Shown one piece after another: positions 25,862-34,728 of a stretch of DNA of 64,000 nucleotides; the first letter of the stretch is position 1, and every line of letters starts with the position of its first letter. Position numbers and translations under genes: made by a program. The notes below the pieces were generated by a model that searched no databases, was not told the origin of the DNA, and saw only the letters and a list, made by a program, of their open reading frames with translations. The stretch covers positions 302,642-366,641 of the forward strand of contig NZ_JAFEUV020000006.1 of assembly GCF_017355915.2 (NCBI RefSeq), read 5' to 3'. This DNA comes from Telluribacter roseus (GTDB lineage: Bacteria > Bacteroidota > Bacteroidia > Cytophagales > Spirosomataceae).

Positions 25862-26353
25862 TCAGGCGATTGACCCGGTTCGGCTCCGCTCCGTGGCTTT
25901 GGCCCGTCGTACCAGCACGATCCCAATGATCAGTAGGATCAACGCCCCTATGTTCCAGGCCAGGTCGTAGGGAAGTACATCCACGTCGTAACGGATCTGG
26001 TGTACACGCAGCAGCTTATGGTCGACGATGCCGTCAAAAAGCTGGAAGCCGCCCGCTCCTATAAAAAAACCAGCCCAGCCTCGCATGGGTACAAAGCTAT
26101 GCTGGCGTCTGAGGTCAGCGAGCATAAAGAAACCAGCCACAATGGCTACCAGCTCGGCCGAGTGCAGCAGTCCGTCGGTCAGCAGGCCTATTTCGGGGGT
26201 AGAAAGGTCGTAGAAATGGTGCCAGCCCAGGAGCTGATGAAAGATAATTTCGTCCACGGCGGCCATGATGCCAATACCAATGAGCAACGTGGCCCGCATG
26301 GATCGTGCCGGTTCCGGGTGTCCGAGGGGCTTTCCCCTGTGTGTCGTATCCAT
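25862..26353 (-). CDS. DUF2243 membrane protein
   Basis: A 163-residue protein with four predicted membrane spans and the DUF2243 signature: GIMAAVDEIIFHQLLGWHHFYD, LLTDGLLHSAELVA, GGFQLFDGIVDHKLLRVHQIRYDV and the closing LAWNIGALILLIIGIVLVRR. Several histidines lie near the membrane, so a metal role alongside CtaG is plausible but unproven. It is the first gene of a two-gene operon with ctaG. Confidence 0.85.
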   Translation of the reverse strand: MDTTHRGKPLGHPEPARSMRATLLIGIGIMAAVDEIIFHQLLGWHHFYDLSTPEIGLLTDGLLHSAELVAIVAGFFMLADLRRQHSFVPMRGWAGFFIGAGGFQLFDGIVDHKLLRVHQIRYDVDVLPYDLAWNIGALILLIIGIVLVRRAKATERSRTGSIA

Positions 26354-26577
26354 TCTGAAAGAGTTTAGCTACACCTACCTGAATAGGTCTAACCGCTAAA
26401 CCCGGATTTTGTTAGCGGAGCTAGGCCGGCCGGCCAGGCCACCATGTACATGAAAAGTGACTGTACCGGGCAGTCTGGTAACTGGTGCCACTCAGAAATA
26501 TTTAACATACAAGTTGCGAACTGCTATATGCGGAGACAGGTTAATAAAGCAATACTAACTCATACATTTAATCGCAT

Positions 26578-27372
26578 ATGAATACACACCTTCAGGGGAA
26601 AACCGCCCTCGTGACCGGCTCAACCGGTGGAATTGGTTTTGCCATTGCCCGACAGCTCTTACAGGAAGGAGCTTCGGTTATCATCAACGGACGTACCCAG
26701 GCCCGGGTAGATGAGGCCATCAGCCGGTTGAAGGGTGAGTACCCCGAGGCCTCTGTGCATGGCGTAGCGGCCAACTTCACCAGCGCCGACGAAGTGGCCG
26801 CTATCACCCAACAGTTCCCCTCCGTAGATATCCTGATCAATAACGTCGGGATCTTTGAGCCCAAACAATTTACCGAGATACCCGATGAGGACTGGCTGCG
26901 CTTTTACGAGGTTAATGTACTGAGTGGTGTCCGGTTGTCAAGGCACTACCTGTCTCGGATGCTGGAGGCCAACTGGGGGCGGATTATCTTTATTTCGAGC
27001 GAGTCGGCCATTAACATACCGGAGGAGATGATCCACTACGGCATGACCAAGACCGCCCAGCTGGCCGTGAGCCGCGGACTAGCTGAACTCACCCGCGGTA
27101 CCAACGTAACCGTCAATGCCATCCTGCCCGGCCCCACCCGCTCCGAAGGAGTAGGAGATTTTGTAGCCAGCCTGGCCCGGGAGAAAGGGGTAACTACCGA
27201 GGAGGCCGAGGCCGATTTCTTCCGTACCGCGCGCCCTTCTTCCATTATCCAGCGCTTCGCAACGGTCGACGAGATAGCCAACCTGGTCACCTACGTGGCC
27301 AGTCCGCTCTCGTCGGCTACCAATGGTGCGGCCCTCCGGGTAGATGGAGGAGTATTTAAATCGGCTTTCTAG
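26578..27372 (+). CDS. Short-chain dehydrogenase/reductase
   Basis: A 264-residue SDR with TGSTGGIGFAIA at 14-25, NNVGIFEPK, IIFISSESA (catalytic Ser), YGMTK (Tyr/Lys) and a C-terminal NGAALRVDGGVF. The replacement of the usual YxASK by YGMTK and the long ARPSSIIQRF insertion place it in the 'oxidoreductase' subgroup of unknown substrate. It is monocistronic with a strong shared terminator. Confidence 0.87.
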   Translation: MNTHLQGKTALVTGSTGGIGFAIARQLLQEGASVIINGRTQARVDEAISRLKGEYPEASVHGVAANFTSADEVAAITQQFPSVDILINNVGIFEPKQFTEIPDEDWLRFYEVNVLSGVRLSRHYLSRMLEANWGRIIFISSESAINIPEEMIHYGMTKTAQLAVSRGLAELTRGTNVTVNAILPGPTRSEGVGDFVASLAREKGVTTEEAEADFFRTARPSSIIQRFATVDEIANLVTYVASPLSSATNGAALRVDGGVFKSAF

Positions 27373-27394
27373 AAGTACATGAACATGTTGTAAT

Positions 27395-27430
27395 AGCAAA
27401 GAAGGCCGGTACCTCCCGGCCTTCTTTGCT
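27395..27430. terminator. Bidirectional terminator (SDR / cupin)
   Basis: A perfect 15-base-pair stem (agcaaagaaggccgg) with loop tacctc lies between the converging SDR and cupin genes. T residues are inside the stem rather than after it. Confidence 0.8.
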
Positions 27431-27491
27431 TGTAGTAGTGGGTAACTGGCTTAGTGTACAGAGCGAGTGCATGTACGTATTAACTACCTGT

Positions 27492-28055
27492 TCACTCTAC
27501 TTTCAGCGGTGGACCTACTACCTGCATCTGATGGTCCATAAATAGCTTGGCCACCTGCTGAGGCGTAGGTTCCTGCTCCAGCGCGGCCATCGTTACAAAA
27601 AACTCTTCCAGCTTACCGGCGGGCTGCACCGTTACCGACATACGGGCCTGCTGGCTTACCTGGGTCCAGGCGTGGGGTACCTTGCGGGGCAGAAAAATAC
27701 TGTCGCCCTGCCGCAGCCGGTGGGTGTCGGTACCTACTTTAAAAAAGTACTCTCCTTCCAGTACATAAAATATCTCGTCCTGGTAAGGATGAATGTGTAG
27801 GGGAGTACCTCGTCCGGGCGACAGCCCGGTCTGTTCAAAGATCGCCAGCTGCCCGTCCGTATCCTTGCCGGATACCTTTACATCCAGTACGTTGGAGTTG
27901 ACACCCTTGAGCCGGATATGGCCGTGGTAACGTCCTTCTCCGGCATTGACCTTAAAGCCTTCCTCCGGACTCTGCTTTTGGCGTGCTTTGGCCGAGGTAG
28001 TAAACAGAGCCGGAACGAAGGTAAGTACTGCTGAAATTAGCTTTCTCCTTTTCAT
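27492..28055 (-). CDS. Exported cupin-domain protein
   Basis: A 187-residue protein with a basic N-terminus and signal-like segment (ISAVLTFVPALFTTSAKA). The single cupin barrel has the metal-binding motif 1 (GTPLHIHPYQDEIFYVLEGEYFFKVG) and motif 2 (GDSIFLPRKVPHAW). The metal ligands His, His, Glu and a distal His are all visible. Substrate unknown; such proteins range from dioxygenases to sugar binders. The next gene on the opposite strand is unrelated. Confidence 0.8.
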   Translation of the reverse strand: MKRRKLISAVLTFVPALFTTSAKARQKQSPEEGFKVNAGEGRYHGHIRLKGVNSNVLDVKVSGKDTDGQLAIFEQTGLSPGRGTPLHIHPYQDEIFYVLEGEYFFKVGTDTHRLRQGDSIFLPRKVPHAWTQVSQQARMSVTVQPAGKLEEFFVTMAALEQEPTPQQVAKLFMDHQMQVVGPPLKVE

Positions 28056-28326
28056 AATAAAGCAGTTTCAAAGTTAAAAAAGTACCAGATCAAGTATCTA
28101 GCGAGGAGGTAGTAACGGTACAATGCTGGCAGAGCTAATTGTGATAGGGAGGGCAGGTGAAGAAAGAGAAATCCTTTGACTAAGGTACTCACAATGATTC
28201 TGAAAGTAAAGTGGTACCGGACGTGGTGTTATCCAGGAGTTGATACCGTCCAAACATTACTTTAGAACAGCAGGTTACCCTTAGTATTGGTCCCCGGGAG
28301 GGTATTTTCAGTTAAATGTAAGTGAT

Positions 28327-29280
28327 TTGAATATAGGCGGTACGTTAACAGCTATTTTCCCCGGGAAGAACAGGGGGCGACTCGGCTGGCTATTGGTTCT
28401 TTTTGCGGCGCTCCTGTTATCTGCTACTTCGGCGTTCGCCTTTGAGTCTGATTCCCTGACCCGAATCCAGAAACGAAATCGCCAGATTGGCGTTATCACC
28501 GGCTTTGCGGCCGGTTATACCACCAGCCTTATCCTGCTGCACAACGCCTGGTACGAGCAGGACGAGCCCCGCTCTACCTTTTATTTCCACGACGACCTCC
28601 ACCACTGGAAACAGGTGGATAAGGCGGGCCACTTCTGGACGGCTTTTCACCAGAGCCGGGCGGGGGTAGATGTGCTGAAATGGTCGGGTGTGCCTGATAA
28701 GAAGGCCCTCCTGTACGGGAGCCTGGTGGGGGTGGTCCTGCAGACGCCCATTGAGATATTTGACGGGTACAGCGAAACCTACGGAGCCTCCCTCAGCGAC
28801 ATGGGAGCCAATACGCTGGGCTCGGCGGCGGTATGGGCGCAGTACCATCTATGGAACGAAGTACGGATCATGCCCAAGTTTTCATTCCACAAAACCAACA
28901 TCGAAACGGGGCGCGTCATGGAGGTAGGCGATCACTACTTTGAACAGATGCTGAAAGACTACAACGGACAGACCTACTGGCTGGCTGCTGATCTGTCGGC
29001 ATTCCTGCCCAAAGGAAATCGGTTTCCGAAGTGGCTGAATATAGCGGTGGGCTACGGAGCCAGCGAAATGGCGGCGGCTACTACCGCCGAAAACCGGAGG
29101 CTGGGCTATGACGCGTACCGCCGGTACTACCTCACCCTGGACCTGAACCTGATGAATATCAAAACCCGCAGCAAGGTACTGAAGACGGTATTCAACGTAA
29201 TCAGTGCTTTTCACCTGCCCGCTCCGGCCCTGGAGTACAACCGAAAGCAGGGCTTTGTCTTCCGCCCCCTTTACTTCTAG
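28327..29280 (+). CDS. DUF2279 (YfiM-type) envelope protein
   Basis: A 317-residue protein with a long N-region and signal/anchor (LGWLLVLFAALLLSATSAFA). Core motifs DDLHHWKQVDKAGHFWTAF, VGVVLQTPIEIFDGYSETYGAS and SDMGANTLGSAA fit DUF2279. The C-terminal half (NRFPKWLNIAVGYGASEMA; YRRYYLTLDLNLMNI) has barrel-like strands. The reading frame has no ATG near its 5' end, so TTG 28327 is the likely start. The gene shares the four bases CTAG (29277-29280) with the stop of the convergent MmcQ/YjbR gene. Function unknown. Confidence 0.75.
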   Translation: MNIGGTLTAIFPGKNRGRLGWLLVLFAALLLSATSAFAFESDSLTRIQKRNRQIGVITGFAAGYTTSLILLHNAWYEQDEPRSTFYFHDDLHHWKQVDKAGHFWTAFHQSRAGVDVLKWSGVPDKKALLYGSLVGVVLQTPIEIFDGYSETYGASLSDMGANTLGSAAVWAQYHLWNEVRIMPKFSFHKTNIETGRVMEVGDHYFEQMLKDYNGQTYWLAADLSAFLPKGNRFPKWLNIAVGYGASEMAAATTAENRRLGYDAYRRYYLTLDLNLMNIKTRSKVLKTVFNVISAFHLPAPALEYNRKQGFVFRPLYF

Positions 29281-29633
29281 TCATCTTCCTGAGTTTGTGA
29301 TTTCACCAGTTCGGCTAGCCTGGCGGGAGCTACTTCGCAGTAGGCAGCTGTGAGGGCGTCACGGAGCAAGGAGGCAGGTACCCGCGTCAGATCCAGCCAC
29401 GTCCAGCCCTGCTTGCCCCATTTGTTGGGTACGGGGTAGATGATCGTGCTGTCATACACCGAAAAAAGATCCTGATCCTGTTCGGAAAGCCTGATGGTGG
29501 CCTGCTGATTCGGTACATCCAGCGTCGCAAATATCTTCTTCCCTACCCGAAAAGAAGGCTTCTCAAAGTGTGGCTGCTCGGTAGCCTCAGGGAAGGAGAG
29601 GGCTAGCTGGCGGAAGGAGTCGGATGATTGCAT
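29277..29633 (-). CDS. MmcQ/YjbR family protein
   Basis: A 118-residue small cytoplasmic protein. ALSFPEATEQPHFEKPSFRVGKKIFATL and GWTWLDLTRVPASLLRDALTAAY are diagnostic of MmcQ/YjbR, a fold with a CyaY-like beta sheet sometimes suggested to bind DNA. No enzymatic role is known to me. It converges with the DUF2279 gene. Confidence 0.88.
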   Translation of the reverse strand: MQSSDSFRQLALSFPEATEQPHFEKPSFRVGKKIFATLDVPNQQATIRLSEQDQDLFSVYDSTIIYPVPNKWGKQGWTWLDLTRVPASLLRDALTAAYCEVAPARLAELVKSQTQEDD

Positions 29634-29756
29634 TGTATATTGTGTGAAAAATTGAGTAAGCCATTCAATTGCCGTGTATTATATAATCTACTCGTACAGG
29701 TTATATACTCCTAAAAAGAAGAGGATGCTCTGATTTCATTGTAGGTAGAACAAAAT

Positions 29757-29792
29757 AAGCAGCCCCATCTACTATACCAGATGGGGCTGCTT
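29757..29792 (-). terminator. Intrinsic terminator of DUF3050 gene
   Basis: A perfect 14-base-pair stem (aagcagccccatct) with an 8-base loop. On the minus strand ATTTTG follows. It lies 26 bases past the stop codon. Confidence 0.85.
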
Positions 29793-29817
29793 ATTTATTG
29801 ATGATGCACCGGACTAC

Positions 29818-30612
29818 CTACGCCAGATACTCTTCCTTCCGTGTGGTGATAGCCAGCATGACGGCATCCCAGAGGTGGAGGCGGTTGGTGAGGGAGGTCT
29901 TGACGGCTTCGGTGGCTTTGTGCCAGAGGGTATCGTCGTCCAGGCACAGTTCCTCGGTCATCTGGTAGGCCAGGTGCGAATGGTGATCGACGCCAATTTC
30001 CATGAAGCGCTCCAGGTAGAACTGAAACATGCCTACCTGCTCGGGGAAGCTTTCGCTGAGCTTCCGTACGATGCTCAGGTACATGTCGGGGATGAGATCC
30101 TCGCGGCCAAAGGTAAATACCGCCGCCTGCACGGGTACTACGCTATTCTCGATGATATCAAAGGTATGTAGTACAAACTCCTTCGCCGGCGTATTGGTCT
30201 GTTCGAGGGCTTCGGTAAGCGAAGCACCCGAACGCAGGTTGTCCAGCAAGCTCTGAATGCGGCTGGTGTTGGCCCCGGCCAGTTTCATGGCCTCGAGGTA
30301 TAGCTCAAAGTGGCTCAGATGCCGTCCTTCCGGGTCTATGTTGCTTTCTTCTTCCAGTACGATCTTGTTGATATGGTACCGCAGGTGCGGGGCTCCGCTC
30401 GGCATCCAGGGCAGCGTTACGCAGGTGAGGGCGCGCTGCAGGGCTTTCAGGAGCGACATATAGTCCCATACAGCAAATACGTGAATCTCCATGAAGACCC
30501 GGAGGTCGTCAAGCGACCGGATATGATCGTAAACGGGGTGGCTGACCAGTTGCTGGCGCAGCGGTTCTATATCGTCGCGTAGGCGTTGGATTCGGGGGCT
30601 GGTATGACTCAT
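29818..30612 (-). CDS. DUF3050 protein, heme-oxygenase-like fold
   Basis: A 264-residue all-helical protein. The pattern FMEIHVFAVWDYMSLLKAL, then IVLEEESNID...SHFELYLEAM and VDHHSHLAYQM, is that of DUF3050, whose fold is related to heme oxygenase and TenA. Relatives with this fold include di-iron oxygenases that use Glu/Asp/His clusters; here E and H residues recur in register (E-I-H, EEE, HF), so a metal-dependent oxidase is possible. That is an inference from fold, not a demonstrated activity. Monocistronic. Confidence 0.78.
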   Translation of the reverse strand: MSHTSPRIQRLRDDIEPLRQQLVSHPVYDHIRSLDDLRVFMEIHVFAVWDYMSLLKALQRALTCVTLPWMPSGAPHLRYHINKIVLEEESNIDPEGRHLSHFELYLEAMKLAGANTSRIQSLLDNLRSGASLTEALEQTNTPAKEFVLHTFDIIENSVVPVQAAVFTFGREDLIPDMYLSIVRKLSESFPEQVGMFQFYLERFMEIGVDHHSHLAYQMTEELCLDDDTLWHKATEAVKTSLTNRLHLWDAVMLAITTRKEEYLA

Positions 30613-31007
30613 AGGTTGTGGATGTTTAGGCCGTCTAAAATGCTATACGGGTAAATAGATTGCGTGCGAAAAAGTTTTGGAAAATATGCCCCTTCTTTTT
30701 GGGAAGGCGCGTAGAAACATCTCAGGAGCTTAATTACTACTCTGGCTCCTCATACGTAACCAGGCTGTATCCTGGGGGTGACGGGCTTGCTCATGGCTGT
30801 ATCATGTAAGAGTAGGAACGTAGATTGAAAAACCTGTACCAGAGCCAATGGCAGGGGGTACTACGCTTTATGGGAGAAATGTGTCGTTCCGGATAGAAAA
30901 ATGTACCATTGAACCGGCCAATTCAACGGTTGAGTAGGTATACGCTGGGCAGATGCTGAAGAGGCTGCTACATTTGTGTCGTAGGAATACAGAATCATCT
31001 ATTAGCC
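30613..31007. other. Divergent intergenic region
   Basis: 395 bases between the DUF3050 gene and the barrel gene. Beyond the -7 element of the barrel gene (30969) I see no ORF, RNA or repeat worth naming. Confidence 0.5.
30969..30976 (+). promoter_or_regulatory. -7 element of outer-membrane barrel gene
   Basis: TACATTTG matches TAnnTTTG, 31 bases before ATG 31008. No well-spaced -33 TTG is visible. Confidence 0.5.
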
Positions 31008-31703
31008 ATGAAATTTAAAATAGTAACGATTGCCCTGCTTACGGTGGGGATGACTCTCCTGCTATCTTTTGGTAGCTACGCCCAATCCAAAGGCCCCCGC
31101 TTTACCCTCGGTCTGAAAGTAGGAGCCAACTACTCCCAGATTGATGACCTGTCGTACCGAACGCCCCGGCTAGGTCAGGATGGACTACCAATTATGTCGG
31201 GCGGGAATATAGTCTATGACTTCTTCCAGCAGAACGACAGTCACTCGACGGGAATTGTCGGGGGAGTATACGCCCGTATCGGCCGCACACTGTACTTACA
31301 GCCCGAAGTACTGCTGTCGGTAAAGGGCGGTAAGATGAACCTGATCCGCGATGGTCTCCAGACACAGTCATTCAACGCCAAGGTAGGTACCATTGATCTG
31401 CCCCTGTTGCTGGGGCTCCGGCTGGGCTCCTTCCGGATCAATGCCGGCCCCATGGCCTCTCTGACGGTGATGGATGGTAATCTGAAAGAAGCGGTGAAGA
31501 AGTACTCCAACCAGTCTATCGCCCAGACCAGCCAGCAGGCGCAGTTTAGCTACCAGGCGGGTATAGGTTTTACGTTCCAGGGGGTACAGCTGGACCTGCG
31601 GCGTGAGGCTAGCCTCAGCAATCAGCGGTGGGCTTCCTCATCCATAGATCCCCTGGCTGTTCGCTCGTCGCTCTGGCAGCTTACCGCCGGCTTTGGCTTC
31701 TGA
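31008..31703 (+). CDS. Outer-membrane beta-barrel protein (PorT-like)
   Basis: A 231-residue protein with a signal peptide ending GSYAQ. The alternating strands (FTLGLKVGANYSQI, GIVGGVYARIGRTLYLQPEVLLSVKGG, TIDLPLLLGLRLGSFRINAGPMASL, FSYQAGIGFTFQGVQLDLRRE, WQLTAGFGF) and the aromatic C-terminal Phe indicate an eight-stranded outer-membrane barrel. It is a clear paralogue of the protein at 49878: both carry YxQPEVLxSxKGG, RxNAGPMAS and YQAGxG. No transport or catalytic motif is visible. Confidence 0.85.
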   Translation: MKFKIVTIALLTVGMTLLLSFGSYAQSKGPRFTLGLKVGANYSQIDDLSYRTPRLGQDGLPIMSGGNIVYDFFQQNDSHSTGIVGGVYARIGRTLYLQPEVLLSVKGGKMNLIRDGLQTQSFNAKVGTIDLPLLLGLRLGSFRINAGPMASLTVMDGNLKEAVKKYSNQSIAQTSQQAQFSYQAGIGFTFQGVQLDLRREASLSNQRWASSSIDPLAVRSSLWQLTAGFGF

Positions 31704-31737
31704 TAGTGAATTTGAATACAGGTTGCATATAAATAAT

Positions 31738-31769
31738 AAAAGCACGCTTCCAGGGAGAGGCGTGCTTTT
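31738..31769. terminator. Bidirectional intrinsic terminator
   Basis: Stem aaaagcacgc (31738-31747) with gcgtgctttt (31760-31769) and a 12-base loop, followed by T residues. It separates the barrel gene from the convergent aguB. Confidence 0.85.
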
Positions 31770-31790
31770 TTGTATTCGAGAGGAGAATGA

Positions 31791-32669
31791 TTAATCCTCC
31801 TGATCAATATATCGTTTGGTAATAGGCTGGTACGAATCAATGCGACGGTCGCGGAAGTACGGCCAGGTAGTACGGTAGTGATCCAGCTTCTGCAGATCGA
31901 GCTCCTGTACGTGTACCAGTTCCTCATCGTGCGGGGCCTGGTACAGGAGGCGTCCGTGCGGGTTGGCTACGAATGATCCACCCCAGAACTGCTGGTCGGC
32001 CTCGCGGCCTACGCGGTTAACGGCTACTACATACACTCCATTGGCTACGGCATGGCCGCGCTGGATGGTCTGCCAGGCTCCGTACTGCTCCTCGTTGGTA
32101 ATGGGGTCGGTCTCGTTCACATCCCAGCCGATAGCGGTAGGGTAGAAGAGGATCTCGGCACCCATGAGGCTGGTAATACGGGCTGCTTCGGGATACCACT
32201 GGTCCCAGCAGATCAGTACGCCAAAAGTCGCGTACTTGGTCTTGAAAACTTTATAACCAAGGTCACCGGGAGTAAAGTAAAACTTCTCGTAGTACCCAGG
32301 GTCGTCGGGGATGTGCATCTTGCGGTACTTGCCTAGGTAGGTGCCATCGGCATCCAGTACTGCGGTCGTGTTATGGTAAAGTCCGTGGGCCCGCTTCTCA
32401 AACAGCGACGCAATGATTACCACGCCCAGTTCTTTGGCCAGCTCACTCATATGGTTGGTCGTAGGACCGGGAATGGCTTCGGCCAAGCTGAAGTTGGCGT
32501 GACTTTCGACATCACAAAAGTACAGTGAAGTAAAAAGCTCCTGCAGACACACAATCTGAGCACCTTTGGCCGCGGCCTCGCGTACCTTCTCAGAAGCTTT
32601 CTGCACATTGGCCTGTACATCATCCGTACAGCTCATCTGTACGATCCCTACGTTTACTTTTTTAGTCAT
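31791..32669 (-). CDS. aguB: N-carbamoylputrescine amidase
   Basis: A 292-residue nitrilase-superfamily hydrolase that converts N-carbamoylputrescine to putrescine. The catalytic triad is Glu44 (CLQELF), Lys117 (KYRKMHIPD) and Cys154 (LICWDQWYPEAARI). The flanking EKFYFTPGDLG and the C-terminal HYRTTWPYFRDRR are typical of AguB. Together with the agmatine deiminase at 21005 it completes the arginine-decarboxylase route to putrescine, although the genes are not in one operon. Confidence 0.94.
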   Translation of the reverse strand: MTKKVNVGIVQMSCTDDVQANVQKASEKVREAAAKGAQIVCLQELFTSLYFCDVESHANFSLAEAIPGPTTNHMSELAKELGVVIIASLFEKRAHGLYHNTTAVLDADGTYLGKYRKMHIPDDPGYYEKFYFTPGDLGYKVFKTKYATFGVLICWDQWYPEAARITSLMGAEILFYPTAIGWDVNETDPITNEEQYGAWQTIQRGHAVANGVYVVAVNRVGREADQQFWGGSFVANPHGRLLYQAPHDEELVHVQELDLQKLDHYRTTWPYFRDRRIDSYQPITKRYIDQED

Positions 32670-32725
32670 TGATTAGTAGTTGGAATATCAGCGGTTAATA
32701 CAACAAGACTGCTCCCTAGATAACC

Positions 32726-33712
32726 CTATTTCTTACTTCGTAGTTCTCTTAACTCAAAATTGAACTGAATATCATTCATGCACTTGAAGTGCCCCAGCGG
32801 GCAGCGCTTGTAGCCGATCTTGGAGCAGGGGCGGCATTTGAGGGAGTTATTTTCCAGTACCACAAAAGGCGTTTTGTAGGGGTACATGCCAAAGAGCGGA
32901 ATGGTGTTGCCCCAGATGGAGTACGTCTTCTTTTTAAAAGCCGCGGCTACGTGCATCAGACCCGTATCGTGGGTAAATACCAGACGGGACTGTTTGAGCA
33001 GCGATGCCGACTGATTAAAGGTACACTTGCCGCAGGCGTTAAAGATAAGATCATCACCCAGGTACTTGCGTACTTCTTCGCCCGCCTCGGCGTCTTCCTT
33101 ACCCCCCAGCAGGATAATGGGGTAGTTAATCTTGCGGCATAGCTCTATGATGCGCCGGGTGGGCAGTTTCTTGGTGTTGTGCTGGCCGCCGATGGCGTAG
33201 GCTACGTAGCCCCGGCGGTGGGTAGCCGGAATCCAGTCCTGCTCTACCTCGTCGCGGTAGGGGATGAAGTAGTCAAGGCCTTTTTCATCGTTGATTACGC
33301 CCAGCGGTGTTACCGTTGACATGTAACGGTCTACAATATGTACCTGGGGCAGCGTGTTGATCTTGAAGCGCGTGAGCAGCCACTTCTGCATATTGAGCTT
33401 CGGGAAGCTGAAGGTCTTTACACCCAGCTCCATCTTGATCCGAAACGTACGCAGGTTGTTGTGCAGGTCAATGATATAGTCATACTTCTCCTTTCTGAGC
33501 ATTGATACCAGGTCGCCCATGCTCCCTTCGAGGCACCATAGCTTATCAATAAACGGATTAGCCTCCAGTGTAAACCGGTACCGGGCCTTGGTACAGAAGT
33601 GGATTTCGGCTCCGGGAAACTGCTCCTTCAGACAACGGATTACGGGCGTTGTCAGGACGATATCCCCAATGGATGAAAACCGTATGATCAGGAATTTAGT
33701 AGGACTACTCAC
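32726..33712 (-). CDS. Glycosyltransferase family 9 (heptosyltransferase-like)
   Basis: A 328-residue GT-B fold transferase. The N-terminal KFLIIRFSSIGDIVLTTPVIRCLK and the donor-site region FTHDTGLMHVAAAFKKKTYSIWGNT are the hallmarks of GT9 heptosyltransferases of lipopolysaccharide core synthesis. A cysteine cluster near the C-terminus (KCRPCSKIGYKRCPLGHFKC) is frequent in Bacteroidetes members. GTG 33712 is the start. It overlaps the preceding acyltransferase gene by 8 bases, so the two are translationally coupled and probably both act in lipid A/LPS assembly. Confidence 0.88.
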   Translation of the reverse strand: MSSPTKFLIIRFSSIGDIVLTTPVIRCLKEQFPGAEIHFCTKARYRFTLEANPFIDKLWCLEGSMGDLVSMLRKEKYDYIIDLHNNLRTFRIKMELGVKTFSFPKLNMQKWLLTRFKINTLPQVHIVDRYMSTVTPLGVINDEKGLDYFIPYRDEVEQDWIPATHRRGYVAYAIGGQHNTKKLPTRRIIELCRKINYPIILLGGKEDAEAGEEVRKYLGDDLIFNACGKCTFNQSASLLKQSRLVFTHDTGLMHVAAAFKKKTYSIWGNTIPLFGMYPYKTPFVVLENNSLKCRPCSKIGYKRCPLGHFKCMNDIQFNFELRELRSKK

Positions 33713-34613
33713 GATCTTGTCTGACTTCCAGTAATTGTTCGGGTTGTAGAATGGCCGGGCGCTGGTGTTTCCAGCGCTTGTGGCTCCACAGCCAGTTGCC
33801 CGGCTGGTTTACTATATCACGCTCAAGTATTTGTATCTGCTTTTCCAGTACACCATTGAGGGGTACCTCGGCCGGATTATCGGTAATGGGGTTAATGATC
33901 AGCGAATAGTACCCGCGACGCTCTTCGTTCCGGCGGAGATCAGCATATACAACCGGTAGGTTGTACTTACGGGCTATGGACTCCACCCCGCGGTACACGC
34001 CCGTATCCTGGTTGAGGAAGCGGGTCCAGTAAGCCGACTTGGGGTTGGGAGACTGGTCATTGACCAGAAACAGGAGGTACGGCCGGGTACGGGGCTTCAG
34101 GAGGTCACTGTATATCTCCCGCATAGGTACCATGGTACTGCCAAAGCGGGTACGCAACACCCGGAACCACTCCTCAAAGGTAGGGTTGCTCAGCGGCTTG
34201 TATACCACGATGCACTCGTGCTGAAACGTAACCGACGCGAACAGGTTGGCCAGCTCCCAGTTGCCCCGGTGGCCCAGTACAAACACCGCGCTCCTGCCAC
34301 GGGCGTACAGGTCGTCAATAACGGAAATATCACCCACCAGTCGTTCCTGTACTTCCTGAGCAGAGGCCCGGCGTAATTTAAGCGTTTCTACAATAAGATC
34401 CGTAAAGTGCCGGTGGAAGTCCCTGGCAATAGTACGTAGCTGCTGGTCGTTTTTATCGGGAAAACTATTGCGCAGATTTTGCCAGATTACCTTCTGCCGG
34501 TAGTTGACCACACTAAAAAGCAGCCAGCTCAAACCATCCGAAATACGATATAAGGCGCTCCACGATAGGCGCGACAGGGCATTAAGTACTACTATGAACA
34601 GGTTGGTAAGCAA
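33705..34613 (-). CDS. Lipid A biosynthesis acyltransferase (LpxL/HtrB-like)
   Basis: A membrane-anchored acyltransferase of about 302 residues that adds secondary acyl chains to lipid A. The family motif FVLGHRGNWELAN (HxxxxE equivalent H-R-G-N-W-E) is present, as are QSPNPKSAYW and ENxGNWLWSHKRWK-like ending (QPGNWLWSHKRWKHQRP). The frame is open to a GTG at 34703, but a -7 motif TATTTTTG (34636-34643) lies inside that extension, so I place the start at TTG 34613, giving a normal family N-terminus (LTNLFIVVLNALSRLSW). Coupled to the GT9 gene. Confidence 0.87.
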   Translation of the reverse strand: MLTNLFIVVLNALSRLSWSALYRISDGLSWLLFSVVNYRQKVIWQNLRNSFPDKNDQQLRTIARDFHRHFTDLIVETLKLRRASAQEVQERLVGDISVIDDLYARGRSAVFVLGHRGNWELANLFASVTFQHECIVVYKPLSNPTFEEWFRVLRTRFGSTMVPMREIYSDLLKPRTRPYLLFLVNDQSPNPKSAYWTRFLNQDTGVYRGVESIARKYNLPVVYADLRRNEERRGYYSLIINPITDNPAEVPLNGVLEKQIQILERDIVNQPGNWLWSHKRWKHQRPAILQPEQLLEVRQDRE

Positions 34614-34635
34614 CTTATGTAGGAAAAGATTTTTA

Positions 34636-34643
34636 CAAAAATA
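34636..34643 (-). promoter_or_regulatory. -7 element of lpxL-like gene
   Basis: TATTTTTG on the minus strand fits TAnnTTTG and would start transcription about 16 bases before TTG 34613. It supports the shorter protein. Confidence 0.5.
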
Positions 34644-34681
34644 CGTTAAATCTGCAAGGATGCAGCAGAAATTGGAATTGT

Positions 34682-34700
34682 AAGGTATTGTTGATACCTT
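34682..34700. promoter_or_regulatory. Inverted repeat between divergent genes
   Basis: aaggtat-tgttg-atacctt (7-base arms) between the lpxL-like promoter and the small membrane protein at 34729. Possible operator for one or both; the regulator is unknown. Confidence 0.3.
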
Positions 34701-34728
34701 CACTTATTCCAACTTATCATAAGTACTT

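Noticed and set aside
31738..31769. Inverted repeats (this and similar perfect stems) as insertion-sequence ends
   Set aside because: Each lies just after a stop codon, differs in sequence and usually has a T-run: they are terminators.
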